Shown here: positions 1 to 6,475 of the stretch, in pieces
How positions within the stretch are numbered: the first letter of the stretch is position 1
Layout: the number at the start of each line of letters is the position of its first letter
Assembly (NCBI GenBank): GCA_902473545.1
Contig: CABRSG010000023.1
Coordinates: 1 to 14,503 of the forward strand
Length of the DNA stretch: 14,503 bases
Source: an uncultured Lachnospiraceae bacterium
Lineage (GTDB): Bacteria; Bacillota; Clostridia; Lachnospirales; Lachnospiraceae
Direction of reading: 5' to 3'
The notes under the pieces: generated by a model
Told to the model about the DNA's origin: nothing
Databases searched by the model: none
The model's input: only the letters and a program-made list of their open reading frames with translations
Program-made: the position numbers and the translations under genes

Positions 1-1124
1 CCCGCCACGCTGCCGCCGACGGTGATGGAAACGATGATCCAAAGGGGCTTCAGACCGACCGTGCCGCCGAGGATTTTCGGACCAAGATACAGACCGTCAA
101 ACTGCTGCAGCAGGAAGATCAGTATTACAAAGCCGAGCGCCGTCAGCGGATTGATGATCAGCAGGATAATAGCGCCGGGCACAGCTCCGATAAACGGTCC
201 GAAATACGGGATCATGTTTGTAATGCCGACGATTACACTGATCAGCAGCGCATACGGCATGCTGAAAATATTCATTAATATAAAACAGAGGACGCCGATT
301 ATGGTTGAGTCGATTGCTTTTCCCACAATAAAGTTCGTGAAAATATTGTTGCACTCACCGAGGATATCCATTGTTTTATCAATATAATCCACCGGAACAA
401 AGCTGTACAGCACCCGCTTCATAGAATGAAGAAGCTCTTTTTTATCCGTAATCATGTAAACAGATACGATGATGGCGATCACGAAATTTAACAGCCACTT
501 CGCAATGGAAACGGAAGCATTGTAAATAGCGGGAATCGTGCTGCTGACGAAGGTTTTCAGCGTGTTGATGAGATCCGGAAGGATGTCGTCAACCATCTTC
601 TGCAGCTCGGATACGTCCGCGTTTGGAAAACGGTCCTGCAGATTATCGAAAAAGTCATACGTCATCTCATAGAGCTTCGGCAGATTAGCGATGATCTCTG
701 TGAGGCTGACTACGACCTGCGGGACAATGTATAGAATACAAATCACGATAACGCCGAGCACCAGCAGGTAGGCGAGAATGATCGCTGTAAATTTGCAAAC
801 TTTCTGGTTTTTGATCCGGCATGGACCGGACAGGATTTTCACCAGCCATTTAATCAGCGGATTCAGCACAAACGCGATCAGAATCCCCATAAGGAACGGC
901 ATTAATATGTTCAAAATATCTTTTACGGTATCCGATACCGCGTGCGGCGTCATGACGACGCGAATAATCAGCGCGCTGATAGCGACAACAACCAGCGCGT
1001 AAATACAGATCGTAAAATACTGGTCGTTCGCCAGGAATTTTTTCTGCTTTCCGCCAGTCTTCTTCGAAACCCCGTCGCTTACCGGTTTTTCCGGCGATGG
1101 TTTCGCTTCAAATGAATCTTTCAT
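1..1124 (-). CDS. AI-2E family transporter (partial, C-terminus beyond the window)
   Basis: A polytopic membrane protein of the AI-2E/PerM/YdbI family (PF01594). Members are proposed to export small molecules or act as ion antiporters; the substrate here cannot be told. The ATG at 1122-1124 sits behind a good GGAGGTG ribosome binding site, and 374 codons are visible before the edge. A lysine-rich cytosolic N-terminus of about 40 residues is followed by paired hydrophobic segments, a long amphipathic middle region, and the family's conserved late helices with the motifs NMIPYFGPF and PKILGG. The sequence stops near the GGS(V/L)xG segment, so roughly the last 40-60 residues are missing. The gene is monocistronic in its upstream direction and has its own promoter. 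Family assignment is firm; naming it an autoinducer-2 exporter would be overreach. Confidence 0.9.
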   Translation of the reverse strand, partial: MKDSFEAKPSPEKPVSDGVSKKTGGKQKKFLANDQYFTICIYALVVVAISALIIRVVMTPHAVSDTVKDILNILMPFLMGILIAFVLNPLIKWLVKILSGPCRIKNQKVCKFTAIILAYLLVLGVIVICILYIVPQVVVSLTEIIANLPKLYEMTYDFFDNLQDRFPNADVSELQKMVDDILPDLINTLKTFVSSTIPAIYNASVSIAKWLLNFVIAIIVSVYMITDKKELLHSMKRVLYSFVPVDYIDKTMDILGECNNIFTNFIVGKAIDSTIIGVLCFILMNIFSMPYALLISVIVGITNMIPYFGPFIGAVPGAIILLIINPLTALGFVILIFLLQQFDGLYLGPKILGGTVGLKPLWIIVSITVGGSVA

Positions 1125-1151
1125 GAAACACCTCCAGACCACAATATAACC

Positions 1152-1180
1152 AGTATAAAAGGTTTTGGAAATACTTTCAA
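1152..1180 (-). promoter_or_regulatory. Sigma-A promoter of the AI-2E family gene
   Basis: Read on the minus strand, a -35 box TTGAAA (1175-1180) and a -10 box TATACT (1152-1157) are separated by exactly 17 bases. Transcription would start near 1145, giving a leader of about 20 bases that carries the GGAGGTG site before the ATG at 1124. Confidence 0.7.
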
Positions 1181-1228
1181 GACGTTCTGCCAATCTTCAC
1201 AGAAAATTTAGAAACAGCAGCACGTATT

Positions 1229-1399
1229 TTAGCCTGCCAGCGGAGCAAGAAAATGCATCATAAGATAGACAACTACAAAAGCGGCAAGCGCGACTGAAAT
1301 CACCAGAATGACTTTCTGATAAGGATATTTTGCCTTTTCGCAGTGCTTTTCCAGCTCACTTAGTCCGCGCCCTTCTGAAAACGCGACAATTGTGGGCAT
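1229..1399 (-). CDS. Possible small single-span membrane protein, 56 aa
   Basis: An ATG-initiated frame of 56 codons in the 430-base gap between the AI-2E gene and the ABC-class ATPase. The N-terminal ~30 residues are polar and charged (SELEKHCEKAKYPYQK). They are followed by a clean hydrophobic stretch (about residues 32-52) ending in LAPLAG, so it reads like a tail-anchored single-span protein. Against it: no convincing Shine-Dalgarno precedes the ATG, and the frame is open only about eight codons further upstream. A second overlapping frame (MENTFDRIYPLL..., about 1443 down to 1360) could be the true start joined by a frameshift, which would make this a decayed gene. I recognise no family. 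The rest of the gap shows only the AI-2E promoter and a terminator-like hairpin. Confidence 0.4.
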   Translation of the reverse strand: MPTIVAFSEGRGLSELEKHCEKAKYPYQKVILVISVALAAFVVVYLMMHFLAPLAG

Positions 1400-1519
1400 T
1401 CTATGATAAGGAGCGGATAAATTCTATCAAAAGTGTTTTCCATTGCCGTTTTTGCGCTGTCAAAATTGTTTTACATGGTGTATCAGCAGGGGTTCCGGCG
1501 GCTTTGTGCTGTTGATTGT

Positions 1520-1542
1520 GGGGAAAACGCTGCTGTCAGCGT
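1520..1542 (-). terminator. Terminator-like hairpin after the ABC-class ATPase gene
   Basis: Read on the minus strand, ACGCTG (1542-1537), loop ACAG and CAGCGT (1532-1527) form a perfect 6-bp stem, followed by a short T run and TTTCCCC. It begins about 15 bases past the stop codon at 1557. The stem and T tract are short, so termination may be partial. Confidence 0.4.
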
Positions 1543-1556
1543 CCGGAGATACGTAT

Positions 1557-3353
1557 TTATCCACGGAAACGGTTAAAGCAGGCAAAGAGCTCCTGCGCCC
1601 GCGAAACGGCAAGCCCGCAGGGCACATAAGAGCTGCAGAACGCCTGCCAGCCCTTATTGCGGAGCGTATCCATAATAAGCTGTACGCTTTCCTGCACAGT
1701 CTTTCTACCGTCCGATACCTGCTCCAGACCGAAGCGCAGCAGGTAAGCAAGCGCCGTTACCTGCTCGTTGTCGGTGAGCTGCTCCAGATAGCGCACGTTT
1801 ACGGTTTCTTTGTCAAGCGAGAAGGATTCCAGACTGGAGGCTTTTACCTTCATGTGCTCGTATTTTCCGGTGGAGGCGCCGCCGCGTCCCGCATTGCCGT
1901 GTCCGCCGCGGTGCGCATGCTCAGTACGGCGGTATGCCGGAAGGGTGCGGCGGAAGCGGATTTGCGGGTGCGCATCTGCGGAAATGGCAGTCTGCACGCC
2001 GGTGCTCAGACACAGCGTCTCCGGGAAATGCGGAGCCTGCGTGTCCGGAGCCGGACGCTGCGCGCAGAGTTCCTTTACGGACGCCGTGATATCGCGGGTA
2101 TGGTAGCAGTCCATCTGCAGAATGTGATCTGCAACATAGAAAAATGCGCCTGAACTGCCCGCAACCATAATAGTAGAAACACCGGTCTTTTTATAAAGGT
2201 CGCCCACCCGTTCAATAAACGGTGTGATCGGCTCTTTTTTCCGGCTGATAACCTGCTGCATAAAATCGTCGCGCACCATGAAATTGGTGGCGGAGGTATC
2301 CTCATCGATCAAAAAGAGACGTGCACCCGCTTCAATGCTTTCCACGACGGCGGCAGCCTGCGAGGTACTTCCGCTGGCATCCTCTGTGGAAAATACAGTT
2401 GTGTCTTTACCGTTTGGCAAATCGTTAATAAATAGAGAAATATCGACATTCCGCACGCAGCGTCCGTCCTCGGCGCGCAGCTTTACGGCAGTGTCGTCTG
2501 TGATCACATATTCTCTTCCGTCACCGGCAATGTGGTTGTAAATGCCGGACTGGATTGCCTCTAAGAGCGTAGATTTTCCGTGATAACCGCCGCCCACGAT
2601 CAATGTGATGCCCTGCGGAATTGCCATACCGGTAATGTTTCCGTGATGCGGAAGCATCAGCGTCTGCTCCATGGATTCCGGTGAGGTAAACGGCACGCAG
2701 TCCTTCATTGGGAGCTCGGAAATGCCGCTTTTACGCGGAAGAACAGAGCCGTTTGCGAGGAAGGCAACCAGATTTTTCTCTCTTAAAAGTCTGCGGATTT
2801 CCTCCTGGTCCTCCGCAAGAAATACCGTCTGCTGAACCTTCTGTTTGTCCAGCTTTTGATAAAAAAGGCTGTTTTCCATGCAGCGGGGCAGAAATTCGAA
2901 CAGGATTTTTTCCAGCTCCCCGGCGTTGATGGTTCTTCCGAAAGCCGGGAAACCGACATGGAAGCGCACGATCAGCTTATCTGCTGTTATCTGGCAGGCA
3001 CTGCGTTCCAAAACCTCCTGCCCGCAGCGGCTGATGGACAAAAGCCCGCTTTTGCCGGAACCCTTCGCCTTGAAATTATAGGTCTCAAATTGTTTTGCAA
3101 GCTGCCGGGTGAGAAAATCCTGCAGTGCAATACGCATACAATCCTTTTTGTAGTACGCTTCGGGAAATCCTGCGCGTGCCAGCGGGATTTCTGTGTGCAG
3201 AGCGGACGGCGATGCGAAGGGATCGCCCTGCACGTGGTCGATGACAAGCGCATAAAGCGGAAACTGCCAGCTTCCGCCAAGCGATTTATACGCCGGGTAG
3301 CTTTTGTGATCAACTGAGCGCAGCAGGGTGCGCAGATCGTTTGAAGATTTCAT
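1557..3353 (-). CDS. ABC-class ATPase, PF09818 family (COG3044), 598 aa
   Basis: A soluble P-loop ATPase of the 'predicted ATPase of the ABC class' family. The cellular role of this family is not established. It lacks membrane segments, so it is not a transporter subunit by itself. Visible parts: an N-terminal domain (about 1-235) with a GSGKSG stretch at 98-103; Walker A GGGYHGKST at 254-262; an ABC signature-like SGSTSQA at 327-333; Walker B LFLIDED at 346-352 followed by TSATNFM; a C-terminal domain from about 500; and between them a Gly/Arg/His-rich linker (about 470-497). All nucleotide-binding motifs are intact and the length is normal for the family. The ATG at 3351-3353 has AGGAGG about 8 bases upstream. 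It lies 74 bases downstream of the response regulator on the same strand, with no clear terminator between, so readthrough from that operon is possible. Confidence 0.9.
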   Translation of the reverse strand: MKSSNDLRTLLRSVDHKSYPAYKSLGGSWQFPLYALVIDHVQGDPFASPSALHTEIPLARAGFPEAYYKKDCMRIALQDFLTRQLAKQFETYNFKAKGSGKSGLLSISRCGQEVLERSACQITADKLIVRFHVGFPAFGRTINAGELEKILFEFLPRCMENSLFYQKLDKQKVQQTVFLAEDQEEIRRLLREKNLVAFLANGSVLPRKSGISELPMKDCVPFTSPESMEQTLMLPHHGNITGMAIPQGITLIVGGGYHGKSTLLEAIQSGIYNHIAGDGREYVITDDTAVKLRAEDGRCVRNVDISLFINDLPNGKDTTVFSTEDASGSTSQAAAVVESIEAGARLFLIDEDTSATNFMVRDDFMQQVISRKKEPITPFIERVGDLYKKTGVSTIMVAGSSGAFFYVADHILQMDCYHTRDITASVKELCAQRPAPDTQAPHFPETLCLSTGVQTAISADAHPQIRFRRTLPAYRRTEHAHRGGHGNAGRGGASTGKYEHMKVKASSLESFSLDKETVNVRYLEQLTDNEQVTALAYLLRFGLEQVSDGRKTVQESVQLIMDTLRNKGWQAFCSSYVPCGLAVSRAQELFACFNRFRG

Positions 3354-3427
3354 GTGATATTCCTCCTGTTAATATGAGTAATGTTGCTTTTTAGGCAGTA
3401 TGAGTGTACAAAGTGTTTTATTTAACT

Positions 3428-4048
3428 TTATAAGTGCCGGTAATAAAATATGGCGAGCTGCGTGCGGTCGCGCAGACCAAGCTTGTCAAGAATAACGCTT
3501 AAATAGTTGCGCACGGTACCCTCGCTGAGAAACAGGGCGTCTGCGATTTCCCGGTTGGAGCAGCCGTTGGCGACCGCTTTGATGATTTCAAATTCTTTTG
3601 GAAGAATCCCGTATTTCTCATAATCAAAGGGATTTTTACGCTGCAGAAGATCCGGGATCCGGTGTATGATCTCGCTGCCGAAAACGGTCTGCCCATTGCA
3701 GACCGCACGGATCGCCGGAAGAATGCTTGCGTAGTCCTGTTTCAGAAGATACCCTTTTGTGCCGGTTTTTAAGGCGCGAATGATGTATTCGTCGTCGGAA
3801 AAGGTGGTAAGGAGCAGGATTTTCGCCTGCGGAAAGTTACTTAATATTTTCGCGGAAGCGTCAAGCCCGTCCATATCCTTCATGCGGATATCCATCAGAA
3901 GAAGATCGGGCTGCAGCCGGGCATACAGCGCGATTGCTTCCTGTCCGCTGCTTCCGGTTCCGATAACTTTTATTTCCTCATCTGTTTCCAGAATGGTTTT
4001 TAATGCTGCAGTGACGAGTGCATCATCGTCAATCAATAAAATATCCAT
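3428..4048 (-). CDS. NarL/FixJ-family response regulator, 206 aa
   Basis: DNA-binding partner of the sensor kinase just upstream. The receiver domain (about 1-120) has the acidic pocket D7/D8, phospho-acceptor D53 in LLMDIRMKD, T81/T82 and the conserved K103 in KGYLLK. A linker leads to a LuxR-type helix-turn-helix (about 149-206) with the typical string CSNREIADALFLSEGTVRNY. All active-site residues are present, so it should be phosphorylatable. The kinase stop is 20 bases before this ATG, so the two are co-transcribed and probably translationally linked. A weak AAGGA lies about 12 bases upstream of the ATG. Target genes are unknown; the dyad upstream of the kinase gene is a candidate autoregulatory site, and the adjacent ABC-class ATPase a candidate target. 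Confidence 0.95.
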   Translation of the reverse strand: MDILLIDDDALVTAALKTILETDEEIKVIGTGSSGQEAIALYARLQPDLLLMDIRMKDMDGLDASAKILSNFPQAKILLLTTFSDDEYIIRALKTGTKGYLLKQDYASILPAIRAVCNGQTVFGSEIIHRIPDLLQRKNPFDYEKYGILPKEFEIIKAVANGCSNREIADALFLSEGTVRNYLSVILDKLGLRDRTQLAIFYYRHL

Positions 4049-4068
4049 TTTCTGTCAAATCCTTTTTG

Positions 4069-5379
4069 TTACTTATTATATTGGGACATCGGAATCGTAA
4101 TAAAAACACAAAAACCCTGATTCCGAAAAATCTGCATGGTTCCCTTTAGGGACGCCACACGGTTCTGCATATTAAAAAGTCCAATGCCGCCGTGAACGGA
4201 AGTGTCACCGATGTTTCCATGGAAAAAAGAGTTCACCCTGCTAAATTCGCTGTCAAAAGATGAGAAGCTTACGCCGCCTGTTCCGGTTCCGTTATCGGAA
4301 ATGGAGAGCCGGTAGAAAGCGGGGTGTTCCTGCGCTGTAATCCTGGCTTTAGTCGCATTGCTGTGCCGTGAAATATTCACCAGCGCTTCTTTGACAACGG
4401 CGATAAAGCAGTATTTTATATCCGCCGGAACGTTGGCGGACATATCATATTCAAGCGAGACGGGACAGAACGTGAAATCATCTGCCAGGGCGCGCAGCGA
4501 GCTTTCCAGATTTACGGAGCGGTCATGAAGGTCGTGGACGCTCTCGCGAATGCTGTTCATTGCCAGATTCAGCGTTTCGTCAAGCTGGCAGATCGATTCG
4601 GACAACGCAGCATCTTTGTTGACTGCTTTCAGCGCTCCGACCATTAAAATGGAGCGCGTCAGCATATGACCGACATTGTCGTGGATTTCCCGCGCGATGC
4701 GGTTGCGTTCCCCAAGGGTTGCCGCGTAGATCTCATAATTCTGTTTTTCCAGAAGAGACTGGTTTTTCTCCTGCAGAAGCAGCTTTATCTCCGTGTCGTC
4801 GTCGTGGGTCTTTCGGTAGGTAGCGGACAGCGTTTCATAGGAATCCGTTTTCTGACGCAGCAGGGCAGAGAGAATACAGCCCACGCAAATGAAAAACAAT
4901 ACCTGTGGTCTGCGGGTGGAATCCGTCTGAAACGGAAAACCCGTCTGAAACAGAAAGCCCATCCGGAATGGGAAACTCATCTGAAACGGAATATTTATCA
5001 GGTACGAAAAAAACGTCTGGAATAAAAGTCCTGCAATAGCAGTCAATCCGGGGAGGTATGCAGCCGCTGCCGAAAACATACCGGAGAAGCGATCTGCACG
5101 CCAAAGAGAAAGACCGACGTGTGGTTTTTCCTGCCACGGAAAGTAAAAGGAAAACAATACCAGCGGCAAAAACAGCACAAGCGGCGAAAAGAAAAAGAGT
5201 GCCGCTGCAAACCCCATGGTGACGGCGCACCGCACCCGGGGATCGGGATATACATATAAAAACATACTGACGCTGACCGCCAGAAAAAAGGCGGACACAA
5301 AGGCTGTTTCCAGCGGAAGAAAAAGCAGGCTGCACAGGCAGTACAGCAGCAGAATACAGCGGTCGGTCAGATATTTCAT
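4069..5379 (-). CDS. Membrane sensor histidine kinase, HisKA_3 family, 436 aa
   Basis: Sensor of the two-component pair. The N-terminal ~175 residues are strongly hydrophobic, with perhaps five or six membrane segments and little extracellular sequence, as in kinases that sense membrane events or an associated transporter. A short coiled linker (about 180-222) leads to the HisKA_3 box ERNRIAREIHDNVGH with H233, then an HATPase_c domain with the N box EALVNISRHSN (331-341), DNGTGTGG (362-369) and GGIGLFNMQNR. I chose the ATG at 5377-5379 because AAGGAA lies 6 bases upstream; an in-frame ATG nine codons earlier (5404-5406) has no such site. An unusual run of phenylalanine-rich hexapeptides at about 131-153 is encoded by an 18-bp tandem repeat. 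Signal unknown. Confidence 0.93.
   Translation of the reverse strand: MKYLTDRCILLLYCLCSLLFLPLETAFVSAFFLAVSVSMFLYVYPDPRVRCAVTMGFAAALFFFSPLVLFLPLVLFSFYFPWQEKPHVGLSLWRADRFSGMFSAAAAYLPGLTAIAGLLFQTFFSYLINIPFQMSFPFRMGFLFQTGFPFQTDSTRRPQVLFFICVGCILSALLRQKTDSYETLSATYRKTHDDDTEIKLLLQEKNQSLLEKQNYEIYAATLGERNRIAREIHDNVGHMLTRSILMVGALKAVNKDAALSESICQLDETLNLAMNSIRESVHDLHDRSVNLESSLRALADDFTFCPVSLEYDMSANVPADIKYCFIAVVKEALVNISRHSNATKARITAQEHPAFYRLSISDNGTGTGGVSFSSFDSEFSRVNSFFHGNIGDTSVHGGIGLFNMQNRVASLKGTMQIFRNQGFCVFITIPMSQYNK
4923..4994 (+). repeat. Four imperfect 18-bp tandem repeats inside the sensor kinase gene
   Basis: Contiguous units at 4923-4940, 4941-4958, 4959-4976 and 4977-4994. The first two differ at only two or three positions (CCGTCTGAAACGGAAAAC and CCGTCTGAAACAGAAAGC); the third and fourth are more diverged. 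The unit length is a multiple of three, so on the coding (minus) strand each unit adds one hexapeptide of the type F-P-F-Q-T-G. Copy-number change would keep the frame and lengthen or shorten a membrane-proximal segment of the kinase. Confidence 0.85.
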
Positions 5380-5451
5380 GTGAGGTTCCTTTCTGCGGAT
5401 GCCCATATGCTTACGTCGGGGTATTTGACTTTACCGGGAGAGATCCGCTGC

Positions 5452-5504
5452 AGCAGGATAAAGCTCTGACGAGCTGCGTGGGTAAGCCGCACGGACATCC
5501 TGCT
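5452..5504 (-). other. Candidate structured 5' leader of the kinase-regulator operon
   Basis: AGCAGGAT (5452-5459) is fully complementary to ATCCTGCT (5497-5504). Inside it, AGCTC/GAGCT (5462-5466 and 5471-5475, 4-base loop) forms a second hairpin. A third, weaker TGCG/CGCA hairpin (5476-5492) follows, giving a three-way junction. It lies just inside the predicted transcript of the kinase operon and about 70-125 bases before its start codon. It matches no riboswitch class I can recall, so an attenuator, a protein site or chance pairing all remain open. Confidence 0.35.
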
Positions 5505-5509
5505 CTCAA

Positions 5510-5539
5510 AGTGTAGCACATTTTACAGCAAAATGTAAA
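5510..5539 (-). promoter_or_regulatory. Promoter of the two-component operon with an overlapping dyad operator
   Basis: On the minus strand, a -35 box TTTACA (5534-5539), an 18-base spacer and an extended -10 TGCTACACT (-10 hexamer 5510-5515) point at the kinase gene. The -35 region is part of the symmetric pair TTTACA-N6-TGTAAA (5522-5527 and 5534-5539), which itself overlaps a 7-bp hairpin ACATTTT/AAAATGT (5518-5524 and 5530-5536). A dyad over the -35 box suits a DNA-binding regulator, possibly the encoded response regulator. Confidence 0.45.
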
Positions 5540-5605
5540 CTGTCATTCAGGAGAAGGAGTGTTATTACTCTCTCTTTAAATATATGGAGGACTACAGGCA
5601 AAGTT

Positions 5606-5710
5606 ATGAAGTTCACCAGGGAAGATGCGAGAAGAAGGGTACTGAATTGTGCCAAGCAATATCAGCAGAAACTTTTGAATAAAAGATTTTGGTTTCGCTG
5701 TTTAGTATAA
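5606..5710 (+). pseudogene. N-terminal remnant resembling a PBECR4-type protein
   Basis: A 34-codon frame beginning MKFTREDARRRVLNCAKQYQ and continuing QKLLNKRF before it ends at a stop. From memory, this resembles the opening of proteins with the PBECR4 (phage barnase-EndoU-colicin-RelE-like) domain, which normally continue for well over 100 residues; here everything after about residue 28 is lost. A GGAGG lies 15 bases upstream, further than optimal. It could also be a short free-standing gene, but the conserved start and abrupt loss fit truncation. The assignment is a recollection, not a search result. Confidence 0.4.
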
Positions 5711-5863
5711 GAAATAACTTTCATCGCATGAGGAAACGGTCGTTAGCTGCCAAGAAAAGATAAATAAGCGTGAGAAAGTGACGTATGTTTTTTTGTGTGA
5801 GGTGAGCATGATTGGGCAGCCTGAGATGCCTTTTCCCAGCCGGTAATAGCAGGATCCGGAAAA

Positions 5864-5971
5864 AGTGGCGTGAAGCCAGTTCTTCTTACCGGGGACAATC
5901 AAAATGCCGCTTGTGCCATTGCCGGGCAGCTTAAAATACTACAGACGCCAAGTACCACTATTCTGTTTTAA
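5864..5971 (+). pseudogene. Fragment of a heavy-metal (CopA-like) P-type ATPase
   Basis: A 35-codon frame contains SGVKPVLLTGDNQNAACAIA followed by GQLKI, then runs into unrelated codons and a stop. This is the hinge region of the P domain in P1B-type ATPases: VLLTGDN at about 5879-5899, followed by the helix xAAxAIAxQLxI. A full protein would be 700 or more residues with the DKTGT phosphorylation site upstream and GDGINDA downstream; neither is present here. It is therefore a dead scrap left by deletion. It ends 14 bases before the MarR promoter. I saw no other coding signal in the 150 bases before it. Confidence 0.65.
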
Positions 5972-5984
5972 AACAAATTTACTC

Positions 5985-6013
5985 TTGACAATTTAGGCGG
6001 TCTTCTATATAGT
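5985..6013 (+). promoter_or_regulatory. Sigma-A promoter of the MarR-MATE operon
   Basis: A perfect -35 TTGACA (5985-5990), a 17-base spacer and -10 TATAGT (6008-6013). The predicted start of transcription near 6020 lies after the first in-frame ATG (6014). That rules this ATG out and supports the GTG at 6047 as the MarR start. Confidence 0.8.
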
Positions 6014-6031
6014 ATGCATAGCATATTATAT
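6007..6031 (+). promoter_or_regulatory. Inverted repeat over the -10 box, likely MarR operator
   Basis: The left arm ATATAGTATGC (6007-6017), spacer ATA and right arm GCATATTATAT (6021-6031) match as an inverted repeat in 10 of 11 positions. The element covers the -10 box and the predicted transcription start. Size and symmetry suit a MarR dimer, so the downstream regulator probably binds here and represses its own operon. Confidence 0.7.
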
Positions 6032-6046
6032 AGGAGGTCGCACTTT

Positions 6047-6460
6047 GTGTACTCAATAAAAGAGACGATTTGTTTTAAGCTTATGCTTGCCCGTGACAGG
6101 GTTCACGAGTATACCAAACCATATTTCCAGGAGATCGGTATAACCTATGGGAATTATGTGACGCTATTGTTTTTGTACGAGAATCCGGGAATTACACAAA
6201 TAAGGCTTGCGGAACTCAATCACAAAGACAGGAATGTTATGGTTCAAACGATTGACAAGTTTGAAAAAAAGAATTATGTGAAACGTATACGTTCGGAAAA
6301 TGACAGGCGTGCCTATACCTTATATTTAACGGAACAAGGGGAAGAAATTGTCAGGAAATATTGGGACATCGTGATTGATGCTGAAAAATTTTTATTTAAA
6401 GATATCTCTGATGCGGAACTGGCGATTTTTCGATCTGTCCTTGACAGAGTGTGTGATTAA
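6047..6460 (+). CDS. MarR-family transcriptional regulator, 137 aa
   Basis: A winged-helix dimer that most likely represses its own operon and releases DNA when the efflux substrate is bound. The GTG start at 6047 is 8 bases after a perfect AGGAGGT (6032-6038); the earlier in-frame ATG at 6014 would lie before the transcription start. The middle (about residues 34-93) carries the winged helix-turn-helix, with a recognition helix near 60-75 (KDRNVMVQTIDKFEK) and the wing signature ENDRRAYTLYLTEQG at 84-98. N- and C-terminal helices form the expected dimer interface. It is followed after 15 bases by the MATE gene, an arrangement like staphylococcal mepR-mepA. Both genes look more AT-rich than the flanking left-hand genes, which suggests transfer as a unit. 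Confidence 0.92.
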   Translation: MYSIKETICFKLMLARDRVHEYTKPYFQEIGITYGNYVTLLFLYENPGITQIRLAELNHKDRNVMVQTIDKFEKKNYVKRIRSENDRRAYTLYLTEQGEEIVRKYWDIVIDAEKFLFKDISDAELAIFRSVLDRVCD

Positions 6461-6475
6461 AAGAGGAGGCACCGT

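Noticed and set aside
1430..1463. TTGACA on the minus strand (1458-1463) as a promoter for the 56-aa frame
   Set aside because: No acceptable -10 box is found 16-18 bases downstream.
1443..2153. 236-codon plus-strand frame opposite the ABC-class ATPase gene
   Set aside because: It is antisense to a gene with intact motifs and a strong ribosome site, has a biased Arg/Ala-rich composition and no recognisable domain.
3045..3062. GSGKSG in the N-terminal domain of the ABC-class ATPase as a second P-loop
   Set aside because: It lacks the GxxxxGK[ST] spacing and a second Walker B; the true Walker A is at residues 254-262.
4923..4994. CRISPR-like array
   Set aside because: The 18-bp units are contiguous without spacers and lie inside a coding frame.
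5380..5406. ATG at 5404-5406 as the sensor kinase start
   Set aside because: No ribosome site precedes it, and AAGGAA lies correctly before the ATG at 5379.
5462..5475. Mini-ykkC (guanidine-II) hairpin because of an ACGA near the loop
   Set aside because: ACGA is not positioned as the tetraloop, the second required hairpin loop is absent, and the downstream gene is not a guanidine exporter.
5702..5902. 66-codon minus-strand frame
   Set aside because: No ribosome site or recognisable domain, and it overlaps the P-type ATPase remnant on the other strand.
6014..6046. ATG at 6014 as the MarR start
   Set aside because: It lies at the edge of the -10 box, before the predicted transcription start, with no ribosome site. 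GTG 6047 has AGGAGGT at ideal spacing.
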